Assembly: GCA_021803035.1 (NCBI GenBank)
Contig: JAJZME010000081.1
Span: 51,002 to 115,001, forward strand
Source of the DNA: Acidobacteriota bacterium
GTDB lineage: Bacteria; Acidobacteriota; Terriglobia; Terriglobales; Acidobacteriaceae
Direction: 5' to 3'
DNA: 64,000 nucleotides
A program made the position numbers and the translations under genes. Position 1 is the first letter of the stretch, and the number at the start of each line of letters is the position of its first letter. A model generated the notes under the pieces. It was not told where the DNA came from. It saw nothing but the letters and a program-made list of their open reading frames with translations, and ran no database searches. Shown piece after piece: positions 56,008 to 64,000 of this stretch.

Positions 56008-57528
56008 GTGACAAGCAGGCATAGAGAGCCTTCAGCGTCTGAGGAGAGGATTCTGCCCGGTCCGCAACCAAGCTTCGAGAAGACCGTTGCCGTCATCGGC
56101 GGCGGCGTGGCCGGCATGAGCGCGGCCTGCGCGCTGGCTGAAGCGGGCTGGCGCGTGCAGCTTGTGGAACGCCGCGGCTATCTGGGCGGACGGGCCAGCA
56201 GCTACCTGCATCCGGGCGTGAATGAGGTCATCGACAACTGCCAGCATGTGCTCTTCGGCTGCTGCACCAACCTCATCGGCTTCTACCGGCGCATCGGCGC
56301 GCTGGACCGCATCCACTGGTCGAGCGGCATGACGATGATCGAGCCCGGCAGCGGGCGGCGTTCACCGCTGGGGCCGTCGAAGTTGGGGCCGTTTACGCTG
56401 CCGGCGCCGCTGCATGGCTTGCCGAAGCTGCTGGGCGCCAAAGCCTTCACCATCGGCGACAAGCTGGCTCTCGCCCGCGCCTTTCGCGCCTTTCTGCGGC
56501 CTGTGCCGGCTGGTTCAGCGGAGGACTTGGCCGCGTGGCTGGCGCGCCACGGCCAGACGCAGGGAGCGATGGAGCGCTTCTGGCGGCTGGTGATCGCCAG
56601 CGCGCTGAATGCGAACCTCGATGCGATTGCCCTGCCCTATGCGGCCAAGGTGGTGCGCGAGCTGTTCATGAACTCGGCCGAGGCCGGGCGGATGGGCATA
56701 AGCACAGTGCCCTTGAGCGAGCTGTATGCGGGCGCGGAGGCGTTCCTGCGCGCCCGCGGATCGGAGGTCGTCTTCAACGCCGGCGTGGAAGCGGCTGAGT
56801 GGGACGAGGCGGCGTCGCAGTGGATGATTGCAACGCGGGCAGAACCCTTGCACGCGGATTTTCTGGTGCTGGCGCTGCCGTTTGAGGCGACTGCCAAATT
56901 ACTGCCGCGGATGCCGCCGGCGGAGGGCGCCGAGGTGCTGAGCAGCCAGCTTGCGCGGCACGAGCACTGGCCCATTTGCAGCGTGCACCTGTGGTTCGAC
57001 CGCGAAATTACCGATCTGGATCACGCCGTGCTGCTGGACCGCGAGCTGCATTGGATGTACAACAAGAGCCGCCTGCAGCCCTGGCGCGGGACGCGCGGCT
57101 GCTATCTGGAGTTGCTGGTGAGCGCCTCGCGCACCTTCGCGGCGCTGCCGCGCGAGCAGGCCATTGCCACGGCGGTGAACGAGCTGGCGGAGTTCTTTCC
57201 GGAAGCGGCGCGGGCAAAGCTGGTGAAGGCCGCGCTGGTCAAGGAGGTTCGCGCCACCTTCGGCGTGCCGCCGGGAATCGATGCGGCGCGGCCCAGCGCC
57301 GTTTCGCCGTGGACGAATTGCTTTTTGGCCGGCGACTGGACGGCGACGGGCTGGCCTTCGACGATGGAAAGCGCGGCGCGGTCGGGGCATCTGGCCGCCG
57401 AGGCGGTTTGCGGGGCGGCTGGCGCCGCGGGCAGATTTCTGGAATCAGATTTAAAGCCGCGGGGGCTGATGAAGTTGGTAAAACAAGAGTCCTCTGCTGC
57501 GGACCACCGTAAATTTCCTCGCTCATGA
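56008..57528 (+). CDS. hpnE: Squalene-associated FAD-dependent desaturase/reductase
   Basis: HpnE reduces hydroxysqualene to squalene in the HpnCDE route. The 506-residue amine oxidase-fold flavoprotein has the FAD motif VAVIGGGVAGMSAACALAEAG (about 27-46), VERRGYLGGRASSY, ELLFLMNS-like and CFLAGDWTATGWPSTMESAARSG at the C-terminus, the second FAD contact. The frame opens at GTG 56008 without a clear ribosome site. An inner start closer to the FAD motif is possible. It is the last gene of the hpn operon here; squalene-hopene cyclase (shc/hpnF) and hpnH are not in the window. Confidence 0.9.
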   Translation: MTSRHREPSASEERILPGPQPSFEKTVAVIGGGVAGMSAACALAEAGWRVQLVERRGYLGGRASSYLHPGVNEVIDNCQHVLFGCCTNLIGFYRRIGALDRIHWSSGMTMIEPGSGRRSPLGPSKLGPFTLPAPLHGLPKLLGAKAFTIGDKLALARAFRAFLRPVPAGSAEDLAAWLARHGQTQGAMERFWRLVIASALNANLDAIALPYAAKVVRELFMNSAEAGRMGISTVPLSELYAGAEAFLRARGSEVVFNAGVEAAEWDEAASQWMIATRAEPLHADFLVLALPFEATAKLLPRMPPAEGAEVLSSQLARHEHWPICSVHLWFDREITDLDHAVLLDRELHWMYNKSRLQPWRGTRGCYLELLVSASRTFAALPREQAIATAVNELAEFFPEAARAKLVKAALVKEVRATFGVPPGIDAARPSAVSPWTNCFLAGDWTATGWPSTMESAARSGHLAAEAVCGAAGAAGRFLESDLKPRGLMKLVKQESSAADHRKFPRS

Positions 57529-57534
57529 CTTCTT

Positions 57535-57597
57535 GGAGGGCGTGGCCTCAGCCCTCCCGTCAGGCCGTCAAAATAAGACGGCGGACGGCAGTCCGCC
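57535..57597 (+). terminator. Two hairpins after the hpn operon
   Basis: GGAGGGC/GCCCTCC (57535-57541 and 57551-57557, loop of nine) and GGCGGAC/GTCCGCC (57580-57586 and 57591-57597, loop of four). No long T-tract follows either. They may end the hpn transcript weakly. Confidence 0.45.
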
Positions 57598-57601
57598 AGT
57601 A

Positions 57602-57912
57602 GTCAAGCCCTGCGCCTCCCAACCCACGTGAATCCAGTAGCTTACCGTTGCAGGTAATTTCCGCCCCATCGCCGATAATAGAACCATCAGCAGTTCCACA
57701 CGCCAGCCCACGGAGAACACAATCATGACCGAGTCCATCCCTGCTGCCCCAGCGCCCTCGCTCATCCCCGTGCATCCTGTCGCCTCCGGAAGCCGGGTCG
57801 CCGCTCAGGGAGCCGGGAGCGCGCCCGGCGCACCCCAACCGCCAGCCAGGTGAACGCACCACCCCCCCTATATAAATTTTCTTTTCCACAGAATTTCTTG
57901 CAGTTTATTTTC
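57602..57912. repeat. Dispersed repeat, copy B (partner at 26931-27190)
   Basis: Aligns with copy A in a 5' block (57602-57733, up to ATGACCGAG) and a 3' block (about 57853-57903: C-run, TATATAAAT, TTTTCTTTTCCACAGAATTTCTTGCAG). The variable middle is about 130 bases, richer in GC than in copy A. In both copies a GGAGAACAC ribosome-like site sits a few bases before ATGACCGAG. Conservation of blocks at both ends with a variable core suggests a functional or mobile unit rather than chance. Confidence 0.75.
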
Positions 57913-58046
57913 TCGCCAACCCGCAAAGCATATCCCCGCTCCTCGGCTCCGGTTCTGAAACCTGACTTGGCCATAGCCGGTCCAGCAAAGAGCTGCAAGC
58001 TGAGCGCCAGGCGCTGAAAGCCGCCTTCAAATCCTGTTGAAAAGAC

Positions 58047-58808
58047 TCAAGCCGGGTCGTGCCACAACGCAACGCCGCCCAGCAGACCGTCTTCATTGGA
58101 CACGATCTCGACGTTTTCCGGCAGGTCGAAGGTGATCTTCTTGGCGTTGCCGCCGCCAAGGTAGAGGTGGTCCCAGTTGAAGGTGGCGGAGGTTTGGGCG
58201 ATGGCTTCCGCAAGCAGCTTGTTCCAGCGCTTCTTGCCGTATTTCTTCAGGCCGCGCTTGCCAAGGTAGTCTTCGTAGGTCTGCTTGCGCCATGGGTGGT
58301 GGCCCAGCTCTAGGCCGGGGCACAGGCGGCCGCCGGTAAACAGCGCCCCGCCCATGCCTGTGCCCAGCGTGAGGACAAGCTCCACGCCATCGCCCTTGAT
58401 GGCTGCGTAGCCCTGAACGTCGGCGTCGTTGGCCACGCGGGCGGGTCTCTTCCAGCGCTTTTCGATCGCCTCCTGCAGGTGGAATCCGGCCCATTTGGGG
58501 TGCAGGTTTACGGCCAGGTAGGTGATGCCGCGCTTGGTGACGCCGGGAAAGCCGACGGAGACGCGGTCGAAGCCGGGTAGCTTCGCCGTGAGGCTGTCGA
58601 GCGCGCCGAGGACGGCGTTGGGCGTGGCTGGGTCGGGCGTGGACACACGTTCACGCTCGCTGAGCGGCTCACCGGCAGGGTCGAGGAGCATGGCCTTGAG
58701 GCCTGTGCCGCCGATGTCAATGGCGAGCGTGACGGGGGATGCGGAGTGGTGGGAGGCGCGGCTGGCACGCGGGTTCGGGGCGGTGGAGGTTTTGGCGCTC
58801 ATCAGCAT
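58047..58808 (-). CDS. ppgK: Polyphosphate glucokinase-like ROK kinase
   Basis: A 253-residue ROK-family sugar kinase. The N-terminal phosphate motif is LAIDIGGTGLKAMLLD. STPDPATPNAV is typical of PpgK, and VSVGFPGV, RVANDADVQGYA (catalytic Asp), TLGTGMGGALF and ELGHHP follow. The CGC zinc motif of ordinary ROK glucokinases is absent, as in PpgK. PpgK phosphorylates glucose using polyphosphate or ATP. A gluconokinase role is not indicated by the sequence. It is convergent with the hpn operon. No strong ribosome site is visible; ATG 58808 and 58802 are both possible. Confidence 0.83.
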   Translation of the reverse strand: MLMSAKTSTAPNPRASRASHHSASPVTLAIDIGGTGLKAMLLDPAGEPLSERERVSTPDPATPNAVLGALDSLTAKLPGFDRVSVGFPGVTKRGITYLAVNLHPKWAGFHLQEAIEKRWKRPARVANDADVQGYAAIKGDGVELVLTLGTGMGGALFTGGRLCPGLELGHHPWRKQTYEDYLGKRGLKKYGKKRWNKLLAEAIAQTSATFNWDHLYLGGGNAKKITFDLPENVEIVSNEDGLLGGVALWHDPA

Positions 58809-58931
58809 TTAGATTCTACTTTTCGTGCGGCGAGGGCAAGCGGGGCAGCAAAAAAAGCACGTCACCAAGTCGGCGAGTCGGTGGGGCAGCGGCAGATTCT
58901 TGCGCCTGATCTCCTACACTGATTCTTGCCC

Positions 58932-61445
58932 ATGCCTGACTACTGCGAAGTCGCGCTGCCCGTACCACTGGACCGCACCTTTACCTACGCGGTGCGTGAC
59001 GGGCAGGCGCCGCTGCGCGGGGCGCGCGTGATCGCGCCGTTCCGCAGCGAGAAGCTGATCGGCGTGGTCACCGCGCTGAGTGCGGAGGCCCCCGCGGATT
59101 TCGAGGCGCGCTACCTGGAAGCCGTGCTGGATGAGGCGCCGCTGCTCGGCGAGCACCTGCTGGAACTGGGCGAGTGGATTGCACAGTACTACATCGCCCC
59201 ACTGGGCGAGGTGCTGAGGGCCATGCTGCCGCTGATGGCCGAGGTGCGACGGACGGTTTACTACCGCATTACCGATCTGGGGCGGGATGTGCTGGCGAAG
59301 AGCCTGGATGGGCAGCAATTCCGGGTTCCGAAATCGGCATCCGGCAAGAGACGCGAAAAAGATGAGGCATCTGCGCGGGCGAAAGTGTCGAAAGAACAGC
59401 AGGACATGGAGCATCGCGTGCTCGTTCGGCTGGTGTCGGGTGAGCCGGTGAAGGTGTCCACGCTGCGCACGGCTACGGCAGCTTCATTGCCCTTGCTGGC
59501 CGGGATGGTGCGCAAAAAGTGGGTTGCCCGCGAAACCGCCGCGGCCGAGCGCGATGCGCGGCGCACGGAACGGTTCGCCGTGCTGGTTCCCGAGGCGCGG
59601 CTGCCCAGGCTGACCGCGACGCAGCAGGCGATTCTGGCCGAGCTGGCGGCGTGCGGAGGCGAGTTGCCGCTGGCTGAACTGCGGCGGCGCGATCTGCCTT
59701 CCTCCACGTTGCAAACGCTGGTGCATAGGGAACTGGTGCGCATCGACGAGCGGCCCATGGCATTTCGTCTGGGCGGATTGACGCCCGCTGCGCCGGCCTT
59801 TGAGTTGAATCCCACGCAGGCCACGGTGCTGGCCGCGCTGACGGCGGCGCTGGGCGGATTCAAGCCGTTCCTGCTGCACGGCGTGACGGGCTCGGGCAAG
59901 ACGGCGGTATATCTTGCCGCCATGCAGAAGGCGCTGGATCGCGGGCTGGCGTCGATCCTGCTGGTTCCCGAGATCGGGCTGACGCCGCAGACGGCCGGGC
60001 TGCTGGACCGGGCGTTCGGGCAGAAGGTAGCGCTGCTGCACTCGGCGCTTACGCCGGAAGAGCGCAGCGAGCAGTGGCGGCGCATCCGGCGGGGTGAGGC
60101 GCCGATTGTTGTGGGTACGCGGTCGGCGATCTTTGCGCCCGCGCCGAATCTGGGCCTGATTCTCGTCGACGAGGAGCACGACCACAGCTACAAGCAGGAG
60201 GAGACGCCGCGCTATAACGCCCGCGACGTGGCCGTGATGCGCGCCAAACTGGCCGGGGCGGTGGTGGTGCTGGGGTCGGCCACGCCGTCGCTGGAAAGCT
60301 GGCAGAACGCGGCCCAGGGCAAGTATGCGCGCATCGAGATGAGCGAGCGCGTGATGCATCGCCCGCTGCCTGAGGTGGAGCTGATCGACATGCGGCGCGA
60401 GTTTCAGGAGACCGGGCAGGATCAGCTCTTTTCGCGCTCGCTGGTGGAGCAGACCAGGACCGCTCTGGAGCGCGGCGAGCAGGCGCTGATCCTGCTGAAC
60501 CGGCGCGGTTACTCGTTTGCGGTGATGTGCCGCGCCTGCGGCGAAAAACTGGAGTGCCAGAACTGCGCCATTGCGCTGACGCACCACAAGCCTGCGGGAG
60601 AAGAGGCGGAAATTGCGCGCGCCGGGCAGCGGCTGGAGTGCCATTACTGTGGTTTCCGGCGAACGGTGCCCGCGCGCTGTCCCAAGTGCGACAGCGAACA
60701 CCTTTACTATCTTGGTGCGGGTTCGCAGCAGGGCGAAGAACGGCTGGCGGAGATCTTCCCCTTTGCCCGCATCGGGCGCATGGACCGCGACACGGTACGC
60801 GGCCGCCACGACCTGGAGCGGCTGCTGGCGCGGCTGCACTCGGGCGAGATCAATCTGCTGGTGGGAACACAGATGATCGCCAAGGGGCACGACATTCACG
60901 GCGTGACGCTGGTGGGCGTGGTGGGCTGCGACCATGCGCTCTCGCTGCCCGATTTCCGCGCCGCCGAGCGCGTCTTTCAGCTTATGACGCAGGTTTCCGG
61001 GCGCGCCGGCCGGGGCGTCCTGCCCGGGCGCGTGGTGGTGCAGACCTACTATCCCGACCACTATGCCATCCTCAGCGCCAGCGCCCACGATTACACCAGC
61101 TTCGCGGCGCGCGAACTGAAATACCGGCGGTGGATGCATTATCCGCCGTTTGGCGCACTGGCCAATGTGCTGGTGCAGTCGGCCAGGCTGGAGGAGGCTG
61201 CCGGATGGTCCGCGATTCTGGGCAAGTGGTTTCAGGGCGCCGCGCCAGAGGGGATTCGCGTGCTCGGCCCCTGCACCGCACCCATCGCCCGGATCAAGGG
61301 CGTTTACCGCTTCCACCTGATTTTGAAGGCCGGCTCGCGGCGGGCGCTCAACTCCGCTCTGCGCGCAATGCTGACCCATGCAGACAAAGCCGGGGTGCCC
61401 CGCCGCAACCTGATGGTCGATGTCGATGCTTTGCGCTTGATGTAA
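58932..61445 (+). CDS. priA: Primosomal replication-restart helicase
   Basis: PriA recognises stalled or repaired forks and reloads the replication machinery. The 837-residue protein has the N-terminal 3'-end-binding domain (YCEVALPVPLDRTFTY...GARVIAPF) and the helicase core with LLHGVTGSGKTAVYL (Walker A, about 316), VDEEHDHSYKQEE (DEAH-type box, about 412) and VLGSATPSLESW. The zinc domain follows with paired Cys (CRACG, CQNC, CHYCGFR, CPKC), then GTQMIAKGHDIHGVTLVGVV. A Lys/Glu-rich insertion occurs at about 135-160. Start placed at ATG 58932; TTG 58926 is in frame. Confidence 0.95.
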   Translation: MPDYCEVALPVPLDRTFTYAVRDGQAPLRGARVIAPFRSEKLIGVVTALSAEAPADFEARYLEAVLDEAPLLGEHLLELGEWIAQYYIAPLGEVLRAMLPLMAEVRRTVYYRITDLGRDVLAKSLDGQQFRVPKSASGKRREKDEASARAKVSKEQQDMEHRVLVRLVSGEPVKVSTLRTATAASLPLLAGMVRKKWVARETAAAERDARRTERFAVLVPEARLPRLTATQQAILAELAACGGELPLAELRRRDLPSSTLQTLVHRELVRIDERPMAFRLGGLTPAAPAFELNPTQATVLAALTAALGGFKPFLLHGVTGSGKTAVYLAAMQKALDRGLASILLVPEIGLTPQTAGLLDRAFGQKVALLHSALTPEERSEQWRRIRRGEAPIVVGTRSAIFAPAPNLGLILVDEEHDHSYKQEETPRYNARDVAVMRAKLAGAVVVLGSATPSLESWQNAAQGKYARIEMSERVMHRPLPEVELIDMRREFQETGQDQLFSRSLVEQTRTALERGEQALILLNRRGYSFAVMCRACGEKLECQNCAIALTHHKPAGEEAEIARAGQRLECHYCGFRRTVPARCPKCDSEHLYYLGAGSQQGEERLAEIFPFARIGRMDRDTVRGRHDLERLLARLHSGEINLLVGTQMIAKGHDIHGVTLVGVVGCDHALSLPDFRAAERVFQLMTQVSGRAGRGVLPGRVVVQTYYPDHYAILSASAHDYTSFAARELKYRRWMHYPPFGALANVLVQSARLEEAAGWSAILGKWFQGAAPEGIRVLGPCTAPIARIKGVYRFHLILKAGSRRALNSALRAMLTHADKAGVPRRNLMVDVDALRLM

Positions 61446-61609
61446 CCGCTGCAAGCCGGCTGGAAATCAGCCTGCCAGTCCCGCAGTCACCTCCTGCCTG
61501 TGCGGCTGGGAAGCAGCGCCTCTGGCGCAGTTGTCTTTCGCGCACGCCCTTCGGCTGGAGCCCGGCGTTTGAGCCGCGGGAGGCGCATCATGCCGCGCCG
61601 TGCCCAGGC

Positions 61610-61897
61610 TCAGGAACCTGCCTGGCTGCCGTCGAGCGAATGCAGTTCTTTGCCCGGCTTGAAGCGCACCGCCTTGCCCGGAGTGATGCTGACCTCGGTT
61701 CCGGTGCGGGGGTTGCGGCCAATGCCGGTCTTGCGCGCTCGGACGCTGAAGACGCCGAATCCGCGCAGTTCGATGCGCTCGCCGCCTGCCAGAGCCTGCT
61801 TCAGACCCTCGAAGACCGTATCCACCGCAGCCTCTGCCTTGCTGCGCGGCAGGCCGGTACGTTCGATTACGTGATGGACGATGTCCTGCTTAATCAA
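61610..61897 (-). CDS. HU/IHF-family DNA-binding protein
   Basis: A 95-residue nucleoid protein starting at TTG 61897, which has GAGG at good distance upstream. This start gives the usual HU length and N-terminus (IKQDIVHHVIERTGL). The family block GGERIELRGFGVFSVRARKTGIGRNPRTG contains the DNA-intercalating Arg-Asn-Pro loop, followed by PGKAVRFKPGKEL. It is convergent with priA. HU and IHF subunits cannot be separated by eye, though the IELRGFG sequence leans to IHF-like proteins. An open extension back to 61987 is not protein-like. Confidence 0.92.
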   Translation of the reverse strand: MIKQDIVHHVIERTGLPRSKAEAAVDTVFEGLKQALAGGERIELRGFGVFSVRARKTGIGRNPRTGTEVSITPGKAVRFKPGKELHSLDGSQAGS

Positions 61898-62169
61898 TGG
61901 CGTAACCTCGCTGGCGAAACTGGTATTGACTCTACTACGCCTTACAGGTGAGATGCTACAGGTTTCCGCCGAGGAAGAAAACCCCACTGGGCAAATTCAC
62001 CTGTTGGGGCCGGGGCACAAGCCCGCGCCTTTATCTTGGACGCCGCCGGGACTGGATGCGTTTTCAATTGTCAATCCAGGGGCTGCTTTCATATGATGAA
62101 GCTTCGCGTTGGATACACGCCGTGCAACAGGAACCCGCCGGCAAAGCTCGCAGCGGATGACGGAGATTT

Positions 62170-62724
62170 ATGTCGATAAAAAGCGACCGTTGGATTCGGG
62201 AACAGGCCTTGAATCACGGCATGATCGAACCCTTCAGCGAAAAGCAGGTGGCCGCCGGCGTTATCTCTTACGGACTGTCATCCTACGGCTACGACTTGCG
62301 CGTTTCCGACGAATTCAAGATCTTCACCAACGTAAACAGCGCCATCATCGATCCCAAGGCTTTTGACGAGCGCTCGTTTGTCTCCGTTCAGGCTTCTTCC
62401 GTCATCATCCCGCCTAATTCATTTGCATTAGCCAAGTCTGTGGAATATTTCCGTATTCCCAGGGACGTTTTGACCATTTGCGTTGGCAAGTCAACTTATG
62501 CGCGTTGTGGGATTATTGTGAACGTGACGCCGTTCGAGCCGGAATGGGAGGGATATGTGACCCTCGAGATCTCAAATACCACTCCGCTGCCGGCCAAGAT
62601 CTATGCCCAGGAAGGGCTTTGCCAGATTTTATTTTTTCATTCCGATGAACCCTGCCAGATCAGCTATGCCGATCGCAAAGGAAAGTATCAGAAGCAGCAG
62701 GGCATTGTTTTACCCAGACTCTAG
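62170..62724 (+). CDS. dcd: dCTP deaminase
   Basis: Dcd deaminates dCTP to dUTP, feeding thymidylate synthesis. The 184-residue trimeric-dUTPase-fold protein has [42 protein letters not shown], the catalytic [17 protein letters not shown] (Glu in the WEG block) and [12 protein letters not shown] precedes ATG 62170. It stands apart from nrdJ but shares the nucleotide pathway. It lacks obvious fused dUTPase features, so the monofunctional enzyme is more likely. Confidence 0.95.
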   Translation: MSIKSDRWIREQALNHGMIEPFSEKQVAAGVISYGLSSYGYDLRVSDEFKIFTNVNSAIIDPKAFDERSFVSVQASSVIIPPNSFALAKSVEYFRIPRDVLTICVGKSTYARCGIIVNVTPFEPEWEGYVTLEISNTTPLPAKIYAQEGLCQILFFHSDEPCQISYADRKGKYQKQQGIVLPRL

Positions 62725-62844
62725 CCGTTGTGGATGTTCATTTTTTGTTGGAATCAGATTTGTGAGCGGGAGAGTTGTCTCTAGAACGCGGCGCTGCCGC
62801 CGAGGTTCGCAAGCCGATTCTTCTCTGTGAGGGAGGGTAGCGAG

Positions 62845-63552
62845 ATGTCCTCGAATCGCAGCACAGAACCGATCCGCATTGGCGTCGTATCCGGTGAGCC
62901 GATCCGCCTTACCGGCTTGACCAGCATCTTCGACCAACCGGCCCGGGATGGCTGTCCGCAGCTTGTGCCCGTTACGGGCAAGCTTGAAGAGTTGTTAGCC
63001 CGCAAGGCCCTGGGCTATCTGGTCCTCGATCTTCACTCCTCGTCCTTCAGCCTTGACGTTCTCGACGTTATTCGCCGCACTCGTCCCGATCTGCGCCTAA
63101 TCGTGATTGGCCCGCAAGGGAACGACCAACTGGTGCTCGATTCGATCATCGCCGGCGCGCGCGCTTATCTCGATCACACGGCCGGTCCCGAAACTGTTCG
63201 CAGGGCTGTCGAAGTGGTTACCGAAGGCTCCATCTGGGCTCCGCGCAAGCTTCTTTCCCGGCTTATCGACCAGTTGCTCAAGCTCCCCGAATCCAATCCT
63301 GCCGAGAGCAGTTCGCGCCTGACCGGGCGAGAGCGCCAGGTGCTTGAGCTCATCATGATGGCCCGCTCTAACCGGGAGATCGCCGAACAGCTTGGCATCG
63401 AAGAGCGGACCGTGAAAACCTACGTGGGGAGGCTGATGCGCAAGGCGGGGGCTGACAACCGCATCAAGCTCTCCATGTCGGCGCTTAGCCTCTCGTTGAT
63501 GGAAGAGGAAAAGAGCTCATCCGGCGCGAATCCGGGGTCGAAAAGCCGGTAG
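62845..63552 (+). CDS. NarL/LuxR-type response regulator with atypical receiver
   Basis: A 235-residue regulator: an N-terminal receiver-like domain (about 10-125) and a C-terminal LuxR helix-turn-helix (LTGRERQVLELIMMARSNREIAEQLGIEERTVKTYVGRLMRKAG). The receiver keeps an Asp in the expected strand (YLVLDLHSS). The acidic pair at its start is VSGEPI instead of the usual Asp-Asp, and the conserved Lys near the end is replaced (YLDHTA). Phosphorylation by a histidine kinase is therefore doubtful. GGGAGGG precedes ATG 62845. No kinase gene is adjacent. Confidence 0.85.
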   Translation: MSSNRSTEPIRIGVVSGEPIRLTGLTSIFDQPARDGCPQLVPVTGKLEELLARKALGYLVLDLHSSSFSLDVLDVIRRTRPDLRLIVIGPQGNDQLVLDSIIAGARAYLDHTAGPETVRRAVEVVTEGSIWAPRKLLSRLIDQLLKLPESNPAESSSRLTGRERQVLELIMMARSNREIAEQLGIEERTVKTYVGRLMRKAGADNRIKLSMSALSLSLMEEEKSSSGANPGSKSR

Positions 63553-63948
63553 AGCGGCGCTTGTTATGGTCTTTTGCAACCAGTTTGGTGAAGAGAGTCT
63601 CTTCAGTGGAAGTTGTGCCCCTTATGATCGCCATTCCTTGGCGTGCGAGGGCGTGTTCTTTCAAAAGGCATTACGAGCTCCGGCATAGAATGGCCTGGCA
63701 TTAGAGCCTCTTGCAAAATTCCTGAGCGGGGATGCTCGGATGTTCAAGATTGAGCCGCGACCCGTGGCCTCAGGGGGATGTCTGCGATTGGTTTGGCCTC
63801 TGCGCGGGTTTTTCGTTCTCCAGCGGCATTTTCAGCCACGCCGCGGGTCGACGATCGGCACATGGCCCAGGCCGCGGCTGTGCTGACCTGACCCCCTAAA
63901 TCCGCCCATTTCGGAATAGGATTTGGACGAAGGAAAGGGGAAGCTCGG
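63553..63948. other. Intergenic region, partly the left end of an insertion sequence
   Basis: About 395 bases. The left 330 hold no recognisable gene or strong terminator. The right end (from about 63884) is the left end of the element that carries the next gene. Confidence 0.4.
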
Positions 63949-64000
63949 ATGAGCCGAAGCAAGCACACGGAGGCGCAGATCATCACTGCGCTGAAGCAGG
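63884..64000 (+). mobile_element. IS3-family insertion sequence, left end (runs off the window)
   Basis: TGACCTGACCCCC at 63884-63896 looks like the terminal inverted repeat of IS3-group elements. 52 bases after it comes the start of a transposase orfA. The rest of the element, including orfB and the right end, lies beyond the window. Confidence 0.7.
63949..64000 (+). CDS. IS3-family transposase OrfA, 5' end (partial)
   Basis: Only 17 codons are visible. The product begins MSRSKHTEAQIITALKQ, the typical start of IS3-family OrfA proteins (helix-turn-helix DNA-binding subunit). A GGAAAGGGGAAG site lies before ATG 63949. In IS3 elements the full transposase is made by frameshifting into a downstream orfB, which is outside the window. 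Whether the copy is intact cannot be judged. Confidence 0.75.
   Translation, partial: MSRSKHTEAQIITALKQ

Larger units (their letters stand above)
57529..58046. other. Intergenic region with hairpins and dispersed repeat copy B
   Basis: About 520 bases between the convergent hpnE and ppgK. Two hairpins (57535-57557 and 57580-57597) follow hpnE, then copy B of the two-copy repeat. No protein gene is supported; frames in the two repeat copies do not stay alike over their lengths. Confidence 0.55.

Overview
The window reads as chromosomal DNA of a GC-rich member of the Acidobacteriota, most likely family Acidobacteriaceae. The evidence is indirect: high-GC codon use, frequent GTG/TTG starts behind GGAGG-type sites, a hopanoid (hpn) cluster, a B12-dependent ribonucleotide reductase, a DUF5060 glycosidase and many polysaccharide/uronate genes. 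No rRNA or tRNA gene and no CRISPR array was seen.

Layout. 0-4.5 kb: the 3' end of a glutamine amidotransferase (trpG/pabA type), a secreted FecR-like hypothetical protein, a six-helix membrane protein and a Tat-exported DUF5060/DUF5605 glycoside hydrolase. 4.6-12.2 kb: the cell-wall half of the dcw cluster (mraY, murD, ftsW, murG, murC), with an oppositely oriented secreted Gly/His-rich gene between murG and murC. 12.3-15.9 kb: a ribBA-type gene with an eroded GTP cyclohydrolase II half, a small basic protein and gnd. 15.9-23.9 kb: a uronate catabolic locus (kduI and a GH105-like hydrolase on the minus strand; uxaC, a hexuronate transporter, a LarA-family nickel-pincer epimerase and an SDR on the plus strand). 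23.9-28.2 kb: a UbiD decarboxylase, a vapBC-type toxin-antitoxin pair, one copy of a dispersed repeat and a DedA-rhodanese fusion. 28.4-34 kb: a penicillin-binding transpeptidase, ftsZ, ftsA and ftsQ on the minus strand. 34.2-42.6 kb: a deoxyhypusine synthase-like gene, a TOBE/HTH regulator, an H+-pyrophosphatase and nrdJ. 42.7-45.8 kb: an AT-richer accessory stretch with an atypical amidohydrolase and a decayed transposase. 45.8-50 kb: a tesA/ybbA/ybbP-type set. 50.1-57.5 kb: hopanoid genes hpnA, hpnG, two zinc MDR dehydrogenases, hpnC, hpnD and hpnE. 57.5-64 kb: the second copy of the repeat, ppgK, priA, an HU gene, dcd, a LuxR-type regulator and the start of an IS3-family element.

How the genes work together. 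The two dcw halves become a canonical mraY-murD-ftsW-murG-murC-ftsQ-ftsA-ftsZ order if the segment 12.2-34.0 kb is inverted once, so a chromosomal inversion is the simplest explanation. The uxaC operon pairs an isomerase, a reductase-type SDR and a LarA-family epimerase. With gnd nearby this suggests an undescribed route: glucuronate to fructuronate to mannonate to gluconate to 6-phosphogluconate. The hpn cluster makes squalene (hpnCDE) and side-chain-modified hopanoids (hpnA, hpnG). The two polyol-dehydrogenase-like MDR genes directly after hpnG are candidates for the reduction that forms the bacteriohopanepolyol side chain. All functions are inferred from reading the sequence; no database search was possible.
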